Part shown: in pieces, positions 1-7,471 of the stretch | Layout: each line of letters begins with the position of its first letter | Position numbering within the stretch: position 1 is the first letter of the stretch | Assembly (NCBI GenBank): GCA_905209435.1 | Contig: CAJLTE010000047.1 | Location: forward strand, 1-23,154 | DNA: 23,154 nt | Origin: an uncultured Blautia sp. | Lineage (GTDB): Bacteria > Bacillota_A > Clostridia > Lachnospirales > Lachnospiraceae | Direction of reading: 5' to 3' | Program-made: the position numbers and the translations under genes | Notes under the pieces: generated by a model | Told to the model about the DNA's origin: nothing | The model's database searches: none | Seen by the model: only the letters and a program-made list of their open reading frames with translations

Positions 1-115
<115 letters not shown>

Positions 116-149
116 TTAAATTCTATTTTAATAACTCTTCTGTCGTGTC

Positions 150-437
<288 letters not shown>

Positions 438-544
438 CTATGATCCTCCTTTATTCTCCAACTTAGAATTTGTGCTGTTACCGATTATTCTGTGTTGAAT
501 TCCGGTAACTGTTTCGGCGCTCTGTCTAACCTTGCCGATTTTTG

Positions 545-571
545 CTAGCACTCATTTGCTTCGAGTGCTAA
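545..571 (-). promoter_or_regulatory. CIRCE operator (HrcA site) of groESL
   Basis: The inverted repeat CTAGCACTC - 9 bases - GAGTGCTAA matches the CIRCE consensus TTAGCACTC-N9-GAGTGCTAA at 17 of 18 arm positions; only the outermost base of one arm differs. It lies just downstream of the groS promoter on the minus strand and about 110 bp before the groS start. In this family CIRCE binds the repressor HrcA. The hrcA gene itself is not in the window. Confidence 0.96.
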
Positions 572-582
572 TCACTGTCCTT

Positions 583-611
583 ATATTATTGAAAATGAGC
601 TGATTTCGCAA
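583..611 (-). promoter_or_regulatory. Vegetative promoter of groS-groL
   Basis: On the minus strand a -35 box TTGCGA (606-611) and a -10 box TAATAT (583-588) are separated by exactly 17 bp. The expected start site falls at the upstream edge of the CIRCE operator, the usual arrangement for HrcA control. Not tested experimentally. Confidence 0.75.
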
Positions 612-657
612 GCTCTTTCAGCATCACAAAATATAATATATGCTCTTATTTTCTCTC

Positions 658-682
658 TTACTCTCATTTTTACTCTCATTTT
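658..682. repeat. Two tandem copies of a 12-bp unit
   Basis: TTACTCTCATTT occurs twice head to tail (658-669 and 670-681), upstream of the groS promoter. It sits in a pyrimidine-rich, AT-rich stretch with no gene. It may be a binding site or simple slippage; no function is assigned. Confidence 0.6.
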
Positions 683-797
683 CTTAATTTGCAAATAATT
701 TTAGTTTTTACTGCACTTTGAATAACATAAGATACCTGGAACTTCCACTTCATACACAAAACAATTCACAGATAAACAAGAATGACTATCGGAGGGC

Positions 798-845
798 TTT
801 TTATATCACAGGCACATTACAGAGTAATTTCCTGTGATATAAAAA
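798..845. repeat. 15-bp perfect inverted repeat beyond the codY terminator
   Basis: TTTTTATATCACAGG (798-812) is the exact reverse complement of 831-845. The 18-base interior holds a second small dyad, ATTAC-AGA-GTAAT (816-828), so a nested stem-loop can form on either strand. It shares its A/T end with the T-tract of the codY terminator. It is not followed by its own T-run on either strand, so it is not a standard terminator alone. The rest of 612-797 shows only AT-rich sequence and the 12-bp tandem repeat. Confidence 0.8.
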
Positions 846-872
846 AACTGCCCGCAAGTCAGCGGACAGTTT
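841..872 (-). terminator. Rho-independent terminator of codY
   Basis: On the minus strand AAACTGTCCGC, a 6-base loop, then GCGGGCAGTTT followed by a T-run. The 11-bp stem has one G-U pair. It lies about 40 bp after the codY stop. Confidence 0.9.
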
Positions 873-914
873 CTTAATTTTCATCAATCAGATCTTTATG
901 ACTTTAAAGATTTA

Positions 915-1700
915 TTATGATTTCTTATTTCTCTGGGCCTTAATCTCCTCAAGTTCATCAAAGATCACCTCATTGAGAACCTTGATATAAGTTCCTTTCA
1001 TACCGGAAGATCTGGATTCGATCACACCGGCACTCTCGAATTTCCTTAATGCATTTACGATCACGGATCTGGTAATTCCCACACGGTCTGCAATCTTACT
1101 TGCAACCAGAATTCCCTCGTCTCCGTCCAGTTCGTCAAAAATATGGATGATTGCTTCCAGTTCGGAGAAAGATAAAGTATTAAATGCAGATTTCACTACC
1201 TGCTGTTTTCTGTCTTCCTCTGCATTCTCTTCATGAACTGCGCGCATCATCTCCAGGCCTACAACTGTTGTTCCATATTCACTGACAATAATATCTTCAA
1301 TATCATATGGTCTGTCATAACGATACATAAATACAGTACCCAGTCTCTCTCCTGCAATATCTATCGGATTTATAATTCCCTGATAACTGCTTGACACATG
1401 CTCGAATCCCAGTGTCTGAAGATTCACATTCTCTTTTGTTGACAGAACTCCCAGAAATCTCTCATTTAATAATGAGTCCACATAGCCCCCAACTTTATCC
1501 TCGATCAGCTCAGTAATCTCCTCTACACCCGGACATAAACTGACGCCCAGAACCTTTCCTTTTTTACTGAGAACCAGAATATTGGAACTCAATGTCTCCA
1601 TCAAAACCTGGCAGATATCATTAAATACTACCTTGCTGGAACTGCTGTTATGCAGAAGTTTATTGATTTTTCTTGTTTTATCCAGCAGCTGAACGCTCAT
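915..1700 (-). CDS. codY: GTP- and branched-chain-amino-acid-sensing regulator CodY
   Basis: A 261-residue protein, matching CodY in length (259 in B. subtilis). The N-terminal part (MSVQLLDKTRKINKLLH and on to about residue 155) is the GAF sensor domain that binds Ile, Leu and Val in the family. The C-terminal third holds the winged helix-turn-helix with ASKIADRVGITRSVIVNALR near residues 203-222. In its family CodY represses amino-acid, transport and adaptation genes when nutrients are plentiful. The ATG follows AAAGGAGGACAAT, a strong ribosome site. It has its own terminator and a candidate promoter and CodY box upstream, which suggests a single-gene unit with autoregulation. In B. subtilis codY ends a cluster with topA; here it lies directly next to topA. 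Confidence 0.97.
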   Translation of the reverse strand: MSVQLLDKTRKINKLLHNSSSSKVVFNDICQVLMETLSSNILVLSKKGKVLGVSLCPGVEEITELIEDKVGGYVDSLLNERFLGVLSTKENVNLQTLGFEHVSSSYQGIINPIDIAGERLGTVFMYRYDRPYDIEDIIVSEYGTTVVGLEMMRAVHEENAEEDRKQQVVKSAFNTLSFSELEAIIHIFDELDGDEGILVASKIADRVGITRSVIVNALRKFESAGVIESRSSGMKGTYIKVLNEVIFDELEEIKAQRNKKS

Positions 1701-1794
1701 ATTGTCCTCCTTTCGCCTTGTGCATATCTGAAATTTTCATTACTGGTCACAAAATGAACAATAACATCTTTTTTGACACGATTCACTGAATGAA

Positions 1795-1850
1795 CAGTAA
1801 CTTTCTTTTATTTTGAAAGAAGATTCAGACATACCTGGTCAGTAACTTTC
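1795..1850. repeat. Direct repeats in the codY 5' leader
   Basis: CAGTAACTTTC occurs at 1795-1805 and 1840-1850. A diverged copy of a longer unit (AATGAACAATAACATCTTTT against AATGAACAGTAACTTTCTTT) starts near 1753 and 1789. TGACCAG also recurs near both ends of the leader on the minus strand. These fall inside the predicted untranslated leader of codY. Function unknown. Confidence 0.6.
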
Positions 1851-1861
1851 CTGATACTTTA

Positions 1862-1890
1862 ATACTACACGTTTCGCAGGTAAATTACAA
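1862..1890 (-). promoter_or_regulatory. Candidate codY promoter
   Basis: On the minus strand TTGTAA (1885-1890) and TAGTAT (1862-1867) are separated by 17 bp. Each hexamer matches the consensus at 4 of 6 positions. It would give a leader of about 155 bases. Prediction only. Confidence 0.5.
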
Positions 1891-1921
1891 GACAAATTTT
1901 AATATTTTTTAATTTATTTTT

Positions 1922-1936
1922 GCTTTTCTGAAAATA
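1922..1936. promoter_or_regulatory. CodY box upstream of codY
   Basis: GCTTTTCTGAAAATA matches the CodY consensus AATTTTCWGAAAATT at 12 of 15 positions. It lies about 30 bp upstream of the predicted -35 box of codY in very AT-rich DNA. Autoregulation by CodY is an inference. The remaining gene-free sequence up to 2067 shows no other clear feature. Confidence 0.6.
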
Positions 1937-2067
1937 GATTCCTTTTGCAAATATTATTCAACAAATACATCTATATTATCCGTCCGATCAAATCATCCAT
2001 CCCGCACTCTTTCATAGCAAATAACTGCTCCATATTTTATCAGAAGGAATTTGTGCTTCATATGAGC

Positions 2068-2107
2068 AAAAAAATACAGGAAAAAGAGGATTCTTCTCCC
2101 TGTATTT
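2068..2107 (-). terminator. Rho-independent terminator of topA
   Basis: On the minus strand AAATACAGG (2099-2107) pairs with CCTGTATTT (2072-2080), and the stem runs into a T-tract at 2068-2074. It lies 12 bp after the topA stop and ends the comM-dprA-topA group. Confidence 0.9.
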
Positions 2108-2119
2108 ACTGACTTTATA

Positions 2120-4189
2120 TTATTTTATCGTATCCTTTGCCTCGACATATCCACATGTCTCCTGACTGCATACAAGTTTGTTCCCCTTTTCCACCATATA
2201 ACTTCCACATTTCGGGCATTTCTTTGCGGATGGTTTCTGCCAGGACATAAAATCACATTCCGGATTATTCTCGCATCCATAGTATTTACGTCCTTTTTTA
2301 GTTTTCTTAAGAACAAGTTCTTTGCCGCATACCGGACATGGTACACCGATTTTCTCAAAATATGGCTTGGTATTTCTACACTCAGGGAATCCCGGGCATG
2401 CAAGGAAACGTCCATGAGGACCATATTTTATAACCATATTTCTGCCGCAGTTATCACAGATCACATCTGTAACTTCATCCTGAATATCAACTTTCTCAAG
2501 CTCTTCCTCTGCAGCATCTACGTCCTTTTTCAGATCTGGATAGAAGTTGCTGACTACTGTCTTCCATTTGACCGTACCTGCTGCTACGCAGTCCAGAAGT
2601 CCCTCCATAGTTGCTGTAAAGTTTACATCTACGATACTTGGGAATGCCTGTTTCATGATGTTGTTGACAACTTCACCAAGCTCTGTAACATAAAGATTCT
2701 TCTGCTCCTTGGCCACATAACGGCGGCTGATAATAGTGGTAATAGTCGGCGCATAAGTACTCGGACGTCCGATTCCCAGTTCTTCCATCGTCTTAACCAG
2801 GGATGCTTCTGTGTAATGTGCAGGAGGCTGTGTGAAATGCTGTTCCGGTTTCAGTTCCTTAAGTGTAAGCCTCATACCTTTCTCAAGGCTCTGATTCAGC
2901 ACATTCCCCTTCTTCTGATCCTCTTCGTCTGTGTATACGGACATAAATCCATCAAATACAATTTTGGATGCAGAAACAGTAAAGATGTATTCATCTGCTC
3001 CGATCTTTACAGAAGTAGTCTCATACTTCGCAGGAGCCATTCTGCTAGCTGCAAAACGTCTCCAGATCAGCTGATACAGTCTGAACTGATCCCTGGACAG
3101 AGATTCTTTCAAAAGTGCCGGTGTACGGCTGATATCTGTCGGACGTATCGCCTCGTGGGCATCCTGGATCTTCTGTCCTTTTTTTACTGTTTTCTCAGAC
3201 TTTGAAACATAATTCTCTCCATACTGGGCAGTAATATATTCTCTTGCTGCTGCATCTGCTTCTTCGGAGATTCGTGTAGAATCCGTACGCAGGTAAGAGA
3301 TCACACCGACTGTACCATTTCCCTTGATATCAATTCCTTCATATAACTGCTGCGCCAGACGCATAGTCTTCTGAGTAGAAAAGTTCAGTGTTTTGGCAGC
3401 TTCCTGCTGTAAGGTACTGGTAGTAAACGGAAGCGGAGCGTTCTTGATCCTCTCACCTTTCTTTACCTCTGTGATTTCATATTCCTTATCCTGCAGAGAT
3501 GCAAGAAGTTCATCCATCTCCTGTTTATTGTGGATATTCATCTTCTTATCTGTACCATAAAACTTGGCCTGAAGCGGTTTCCTCTCACCCTTTACCTGAA
3601 ACTCTCCGTCAAGACTCCAGTATTCCTCCGGAATGAATGCGTTAATCTCATCTTCTCTGTCGCAAATGATACGCAAAGCAACAGACTGTACACGGCCAGC
3701 ACTTAAACCTCTCTTGACTTTCGCCCAAAGCAGTGGACTGATCGTGTAACCAACCATACGGTCAAGCATACGTCTTGCCTGCTGTGCATCTACCAGATCC
3801 ATATCCAGGTCTCTTGCCTGCTTAATGGAAGATTTTACTGCTGTCTTGGTAATCTCATTAAAAGTAATTCTGTGCATCTTCTTTGGATTTTCTTTCAAAG
3901 CCTGCATCAGATGCCAGGAAATTGCTTCTCCCTCACGGTCAGGGTCAGTTGCCAGATAGATCTTATCTGCTTTCTTTGCTGACTTACGAAGCTTCGCAAG
4001 CAGTTCTCCCTTTCCTCGGATCGTTATATATTTAGGTTCGAAATCATGTTCTACATCAATTCCGAACTGACTCTTGGGAAAATCACGAACATGTCCGTTT
4101 GAAGCTTCCACATCGTAATTTGCACCAAGGAATTTTTTAATTGTTTTCACTTTTGCAGGTGATTCTACTATCACCAGATATTTCGCCAT
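2120..4189 (-). CDS. topA: DNA topoisomerase I (type IA)
   Basis: A 689-residue protein, close to 691 in B. subtilis TopA. It relaxes negatively supercoiled DNA by transient single-strand cleavage. The Toprim domain opens the protein (YLVIVESPAK, then the acidic DPDREGEA at about 81-88). The catalytic tyrosine lies in GVISYLRTDST near residue 299. The C-terminus carries three zinc-finger cysteine sets: CDNCG...CPGFPEC, CPVCG...CENNPEC and CPKCG...CSQETCG. The ATG follows AGGAGAGG. It lies 182 bp after dprA, so it may share that transcript or have its own promoter; no convincing promoter was seen in the gap. It has its own terminator. Identification is secure. Confidence 0.98.
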   Translation of the reverse strand: MAKYLVIVESPAKVKTIKKFLGANYDVEASNGHVRDFPKSQFGIDVEHDFEPKYITIRGKGELLAKLRKSAKKADKIYLATDPDREGEAISWHLMQALKENPKKMHRITFNEITKTAVKSSIKQARDLDMDLVDAQQARRMLDRMVGYTISPLLWAKVKRGLSAGRVQSVALRIICDREDEINAFIPEEYWSLDGEFQVKGERKPLQAKFYGTDKKMNIHNKQEMDELLASLQDKEYEITEVKKGERIKNAPLPFTTSTLQQEAAKTLNFSTQKTMRLAQQLYEGIDIKGNGTVGVISYLRTDSTRISEEADAAAREYITAQYGENYVSKSEKTVKKGQKIQDAHEAIRPTDISRTPALLKESLSRDQFRLYQLIWRRFAASRMAPAKYETTSVKIGADEYIFTVSASKIVFDGFMSVYTDEEDQKKGNVLNQSLEKGMRLTLKELKPEQHFTQPPAHYTEASLVKTMEELGIGRPSTYAPTITTIISRRYVAKEQKNLYVTELGEVVNNIMKQAFPSIVDVNFTATMEGLLDCVAAGTVKWKTVVSNFYPDLKKDVDAAEEELEKVDIQDEVTDVICDNCGRNMVIKYGPHGRFLACPGFPECRNTKPYFEKIGVPCPVCGKELVLKKTKKGRKYYGCENNPECDFMSWQKPSAKKCPKCGSYMVEKGNKLVCSQETCGYVEAKDTIK

Positions 4190-4260
4190 GCTACCTCTCC
4201 TAGTCGTAATCTGTTATTGTTCACTTCGCTCTCAATAAAACTCTTCGCAATGCACTGATT

Positions 4261-4314
4261 TTATGCCGGTCGCACAAACCTGCGCTGTATCTCCGGGAAT
4301 TCTGACATTTTCAT
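4261..4314 (-). other. Possible 17-residue leader ORF before topA
   Basis: In the dprA-topA gap an ATG (4312-4314) preceded by GAGG at 9 bases opens a 17-codon frame, MKMSEFPEIQRRFVRPA, that ends 71 bp before topA. The ribosome site is weak and no attenuator hairpin was recognised, so it may be chance. Confidence 0.2.
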
Positions 4315-4371
4315 GCCCAAACACCTCGCAGAACAGTGGTACTGGAACCATAACAGTATTCTTTCTCTATT

Positions 4372-5280
4372 TTAACTGCTTCTTACATAGTAGTGTCTCC
4401 CGCACTCTCTTATGAGCCCCCGCAGTGTCAGTTCCACCAGACAGTTACTTACTTGTGCCGGGGAAAAACCTGTTTTTCTCACAATATAATCGGGATTTTT
4501 TGGTCGTAAATCGAGACAACTATACACCATATTCAAATCAGTTGCAAGTCCTAAGTTGTTTTTTTCCTCTGTTTGTGTGACTTTTCCTGGAGAAATTCCA
4601 AGTTCTTCCAGCAAGACTTCCGGACAATATGCAATCCCTGCGCCATCATAAATCAACTGATGACATCCTCTGCTGAGAGCGTCTGTGACAGCACCCGGAA
4701 TAGCATAAACCATCTTCCCCTGTTCCAGCGCAAAACCCGCTGTGATCAATGAACCACTGTTCTCTTTTGCTTCTACCACCAGAACTGCATCTGCCAATGC
4801 ACTGATGATCCGATTGCGCGCCGGAAAATGCCATGCTGCAGGTTCGGAACCCGGAGAATATTCGCTGATAATCCCGCCATTTTCCCACAGAATCCTTTCA
4901 TATAATTTTCTGTTAGTCTTTGGATAACATATATCTACTCCGCTTCCAAGTACTGCAAATGTAGGCATACTGCCCTCCAGCGCACCTTTATGACTTTCTG
5001 CATCGATACCAAGAGCCAGACCACTGATGATCTGGACTCCTGCCAGACTTAAAGTTTTTGCATAACGAAAAGCCTGGATTCTGCCATAGGGACTGCACAT
5101 TCTTGCCCCGATCACAGCTACCGTCCGTCTGTCAGGATAAGGCAGGCATCCTTTTACATATAATTTTGCCGGCATGGAAGTATATTGTTTCATTTTCTGC
5201 GGATAATCCGGTTCTGTTTTCTCGATGCACCGAATCTGATCTGTGTTACTGTTGTTTCCTCTTATATCAGTTCTTTCCAT
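4372..5280 (-). CDS. dprA: DNA-processing protein DprA/Smf
   Basis: A 302-residue protein. In its family DprA binds incoming single-stranded DNA and loads RecA during natural transformation. The Rossmann-like core shows TVAVIGARMCSPYGR (about 53-67), SGLALGIDAESHKGAL and the strongly conserved FPARNRIISALADAVLVVEA with the following SGSLITAGFALEQG. The C-terminal 70 residues look like the usual DprA winged helix. It is shorter than the longest homologues because the N-terminal SAM-like extension is reduced. The ATG has a moderate GAGG ribosome site 8 bases away. It starts 20 bp after comM, so the two are co-transcribed. Other competence genes are not in the window, so actual transformability is unknown. 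Confidence 0.95.
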   Translation of the reverse strand: MERTDIRGNNSNTDQIRCIEKTEPDYPQKMKQYTSMPAKLYVKGCLPYPDRRTVAVIGARMCSPYGRIQAFRYAKTLSLAGVQIISGLALGIDAESHKGALEGSMPTFAVLGSGVDICYPKTNRKLYERILWENGGIISEYSPGSEPAAWHFPARNRIISALADAVLVVEAKENSGSLITAGFALEQGKMVYAIPGAVTDALSRGCHQLIYDGAGIAYCPEVLLEELGISPGKVTQTEEKNNLGLATDLNMVYSCLDLRPKNPDYIVRKTGFSPAQVSNCLVELTLRGLIRECGRHYYVRSS

Positions 5281-5300
5281 ATAAAATACCTCGCAGATCT

Positions 5301-6833
5301 TTATTTTATGACAGAATCTTTATCAAACACCCTGTATGACAGCGCCTCACCGATATGACAGTCCGCAATGAATTCTTCGCCATCCATATCTGCAATTGTT
5401 CTGGCTACTTTCAAAATCCTGTGATAAGATCTGGCACTGAATGCAATTTCATCAAATGCTCTTGCAAGAAGCCTGGACGCGCTGTCTGTGAGAGGACAAA
5501 ATTTATCAATCTGACTGCTGTCAAGCTGGCTGTTAAAGTTAATCCTCTCATCCTTGTACCTCTCTGCCTGGATTTTCTGTACTTTCTCCACCCTTTTCCT
5601 GATGATTAAGGAGGTTTCTCCCTTTTTCCCACAGTGAAGCTGCGAAAAGGATATTGGCGGTACTTCCGTGCTGATGTCAATCCTGTCGAGGAGCGGACGA
5701 CTGATTTTCCCCATATAATGGCTGATTTCTCCTGCTGAACAGGTACATCTGTTCAAATCCGGATAGTATCCGCACGGACAGGGATTCATAGCTGCACATA
5801 ACATAAAATCTGCCGGGAAACTATAAAGTCCGCTTGCCCGGGCTATCTGTATCACCTTGTCCTCCATAGGCTGTCTCAGAAGTTCCAGGCTTGCCCTTGA
5901 AAACTCCGGCATCTCATCCAGAAAAAGCACACCTTTATGTGCCAGTGTAATCTCTCCGGGTCTCGGATTGCGGCCGCCGCCTGCAATTGCCTGAGGAGTA
6001 CTTGTGTGATGAGGACTTCGAAAAGGACGTTCACTAATTAACGGATGTTCTCTGGATAGAAGTCCTGCAATACTGTAGATTCTTGTAAGTTCCAGTTTCT
6101 CTTCAAATCCAAGTCCGGGCATAATGGTAGGAAGCCTTCTGGCAAGCATAGTTTTGCCAGTTCCCGGAGAACCTATAAAAAGTATATTATGGAAGCCGCT
6201 TACTGCAATCTCTGCTGCTCTTTTTGCTCCTTCCTGACCTTCAATATCTGAAAAATCCATCCCTCTGCCGGGCTTTATAGTTAATCCCTTATCTGCTTCT
6301 GTTTTCATCTTCAGATAAGGTTCCGGATTCTGAAGGCATTCGATTAATTCCTTTAAATTCTTCACTCCCGCTACCGGTACATCGGAAACCAGTCTGCCTT
6401 CTTTCAGATTATCGTAAGGAACTACACAAAATCTGCTCCCCAGGTTTCTCGCGCACAATACAATAGGAAGAATACCTGAAACTCCATGAATCTCACCATC
6501 CAGGCCGATTTCACCGGACATCATAACTCCGCTGACAACCTGAGGACTGATCATGCCAAAAGCTGCCAGAACTGCCGCTGCCACGGGAACGTCAAATCCT
6601 GCCCCCTCTTTCTTCACATCTGCGGGAGCAAAATTAACTGTGATTCTCTTCGGTGGAAACTGATAGCCGTTGTTTTTCAATGCTGTGCGGACTCTGTCCT
6701 GTGCTTCTTTTACCTGCGCAGATGGAAATCCTACCATAATAAAGGACGGCAGTCCATTACTTACATCTGCCTCTACCTGGACAGGACATACTTCTACACC
6801 GAAGATTGCAGCTGATAATACACTTGCAAACAA
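5301..6833 (-). CDS. comM: ComM/YifB-type Mg-chelatase-like AAA+ ATPase
   Basis: A 510-residue protein of typical length for the YifB/ComM family. ComM homologues are hexameric helicases that promote branch migration when transforming DNA integrates. Residues 1-170 form the Lon-protease-like N-terminal domain (starting MFASVLSAAIFGVEV). The AAA+ part has Walker A GSPGTGKTMLARRLP (about 222-236), Walker B GVLFLDEMPEF, and a Cys-rich CPCGYYPDLNRCTC segment typical of the family. The start is TTG (6831-6833) with AAAGGAG 7 bases upstream; no better ATG exists nearby. It heads the comM-dprA-topA group. A stem-loop lies in its upstream region. Confidence 0.94.
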   Translation of the reverse strand: MFASVLSAAIFGVEVCPVQVEADVSNGLPSFIMVGFPSAQVKEAQDRVRTALKNNGYQFPPKRITVNFAPADVKKEGAGFDVPVAAAVLAAFGMISPQVVSGVMMSGEIGLDGEIHGVSGILPIVLCARNLGSRFCVVPYDNLKEGRLVSDVPVAGVKNLKELIECLQNPEPYLKMKTEADKGLTIKPGRGMDFSDIEGQEGAKRAAEIAVSGFHNILFIGSPGTGKTMLARRLPTIMPGLGFEEKLELTRIYSIAGLLSREHPLISERPFRSPHHTSTPQAIAGGGRNPRPGEITLAHKGVLFLDEMPEFSRASLELLRQPMEDKVIQIARASGLYSFPADFMLCAAMNPCPCGYYPDLNRCTCSAGEISHYMGKISRPLLDRIDISTEVPPISFSQLHCGKKGETSLIIRKRVEKVQKIQAERYKDERINFNSQLDSSQIDKFCPLTDSASRLLARAFDEIAFSARSYHRILKVARTIADMDGEEFIADCHIGEALSYRVFDKDSVIK

Positions 6834-6904
6834 AAATTACTCCTTTCTGCGAGCATAAATTTCCCCGAATATTTATGTGCATATAAATCATTACAAGTCT
6901 CCAC

Positions 6905-6939
6905 CCACTGCTCATTGCTTTTCGCAATTGAAGCAGCGG
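6905..6939 (-). other. Stem-loop upstream of comM
   Basis: Read as minus-strand RNA, CCGCTGCT pairs with AGCAGTGG (8 bp with one G-U) and an inner ATTGC/GCAAT stem closes a 5-base loop. The plus-strand reading has an A-C mismatch, so the comM direction folds better. There is no T-run, so it is not a terminator. Confidence 0.5.
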
Positions 6940-7021
6940 ACTTACTTGATTTGGTTAAATTATTTTATATGGGATCTTTCTGAGAAATCAGATTTGAAAA
7001 AAAGATTATCTTTTATTATAG

Positions 7022-7051
7022 TCCATTTTGCTCCATTTTGCAATAGTGCAA
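7022..7051. promoter_or_regulatory. Candidate operator: tandem 10-bp repeat and dyad
   Basis: TCCATTTTGC occurs twice without a gap (7022-7031 and 7032-7041), exactly one helical turn apart. It overlaps the dyad TTGCA-ATAG-TGCAA (7038-7051). It lies about 120 bp upstream of the XRE gene, and self-binding by that protein is a reasonable guess. Confidence 0.4.
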
Positions 7052-7172
7052 TTTGTTCTGTTTTATACTTTCTTCACAATAGGATGTTCAATCAGAGATT
7101 CATAGCAGCACATCAGAATCTTCTTATCGGAATCCGATTGAGATCAAAATATCTAACAGAGAGGTGAATCAT

Positions 7173-7388
7173 ATGAAATTTCAGCGTATTCAGGATTTAC
7201 GAACAGACGCAGACCTGTCTCAGAGACAGCTTAGTGAGATTCTTCATATCAGCCAGCGTTCTTATTCACACTACGAAACAGGATCACGCAACATTCCAAT
7301 TGAAATGTTGATCAGACTTGCAAATTATTATGACATCAGTATCGATTATCTGGTCGGACGCACTGATAAAAAAGAAATGAACAAATAG
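7173..7388 (+). CDS. Small XRE/Cro-type HTH regulator
   Basis: A 71-residue protein that is almost entirely one HTH domain: LSQRQLSEILHISQRSYSHY is the helix-turn-helix, followed by ETGSRNIPIEMLIRLANYYD and ISIDYLVGRTDKK, the typical Cro/C1-type ending. It likely binds DNA as a dimer and may regulate itself. I chose ATG at 7173 because AGAGAGG lies 8 bases upstream; the in-frame GTG at 7164 overlaps that ribosome site. It stands alone on the plus strand between minus-strand genes and ends in a bidirectional terminator. There is no adjacent toxin or phage gene, so a toxin-antitoxin or prophage role is not supported. Targets unknown. Confidence 0.9.
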   Translation: MKFQRIQDLRTDADLSQRQLSEILHISQRSYSHYETGSRNIPIEMLIRLANYYDISIDYLVGRTDKKEMNK

Positions 7389-7394
7389 AACTTC

Positions 7395-7446
7395 AAAACA
7401 AAAGGATTCCTGTAACCTGCTGCGTTACCTGAATCCTTTTGTTTTT
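7395..7446. terminator. Bidirectional terminator between two convergent genes
   Basis: AAAACAAAAGGATTC (7395-7409) and GAATCCTTTTGTTTT (7431-7445) form a 15-bp stem, with an inner GTAAC/GTTAC pair. T-runs follow on both strands, so it can end both the XRE gene and the gene from 8083. Confidence 0.93.
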
Positions 7447-7471
7447 CTTATATACTTTTATGTATTTACCA

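Larger units (their letters stand above)
6834..7172. other. Divergent intergenic region between comM and the XRE gene
   Basis: 339 bp without a gene. It holds a stem-loop (6905-6939) on the comM side, an AT-rich middle, and on the XRE side a tandem 10-bp repeat and a dyad. No promoter on either strand is convincing; a weak TTGTAA-17-AATATT pair exists on the minus strand upstream of comM. Confidence 0.7.

Noticed and set aside
2414..3205. A 263-codon plus-strand frame opposite topA
   Set aside because: Low-complexity, Cys- and Phe-rich translation with no family features; the opposite strand is unmistakable topA.
7164..7388. XRE gene as an antitoxin or prophage repressor
   Set aside because: No toxin, integrase or phage gene is adjacent; neighbours are ordinary chromosomal genes.
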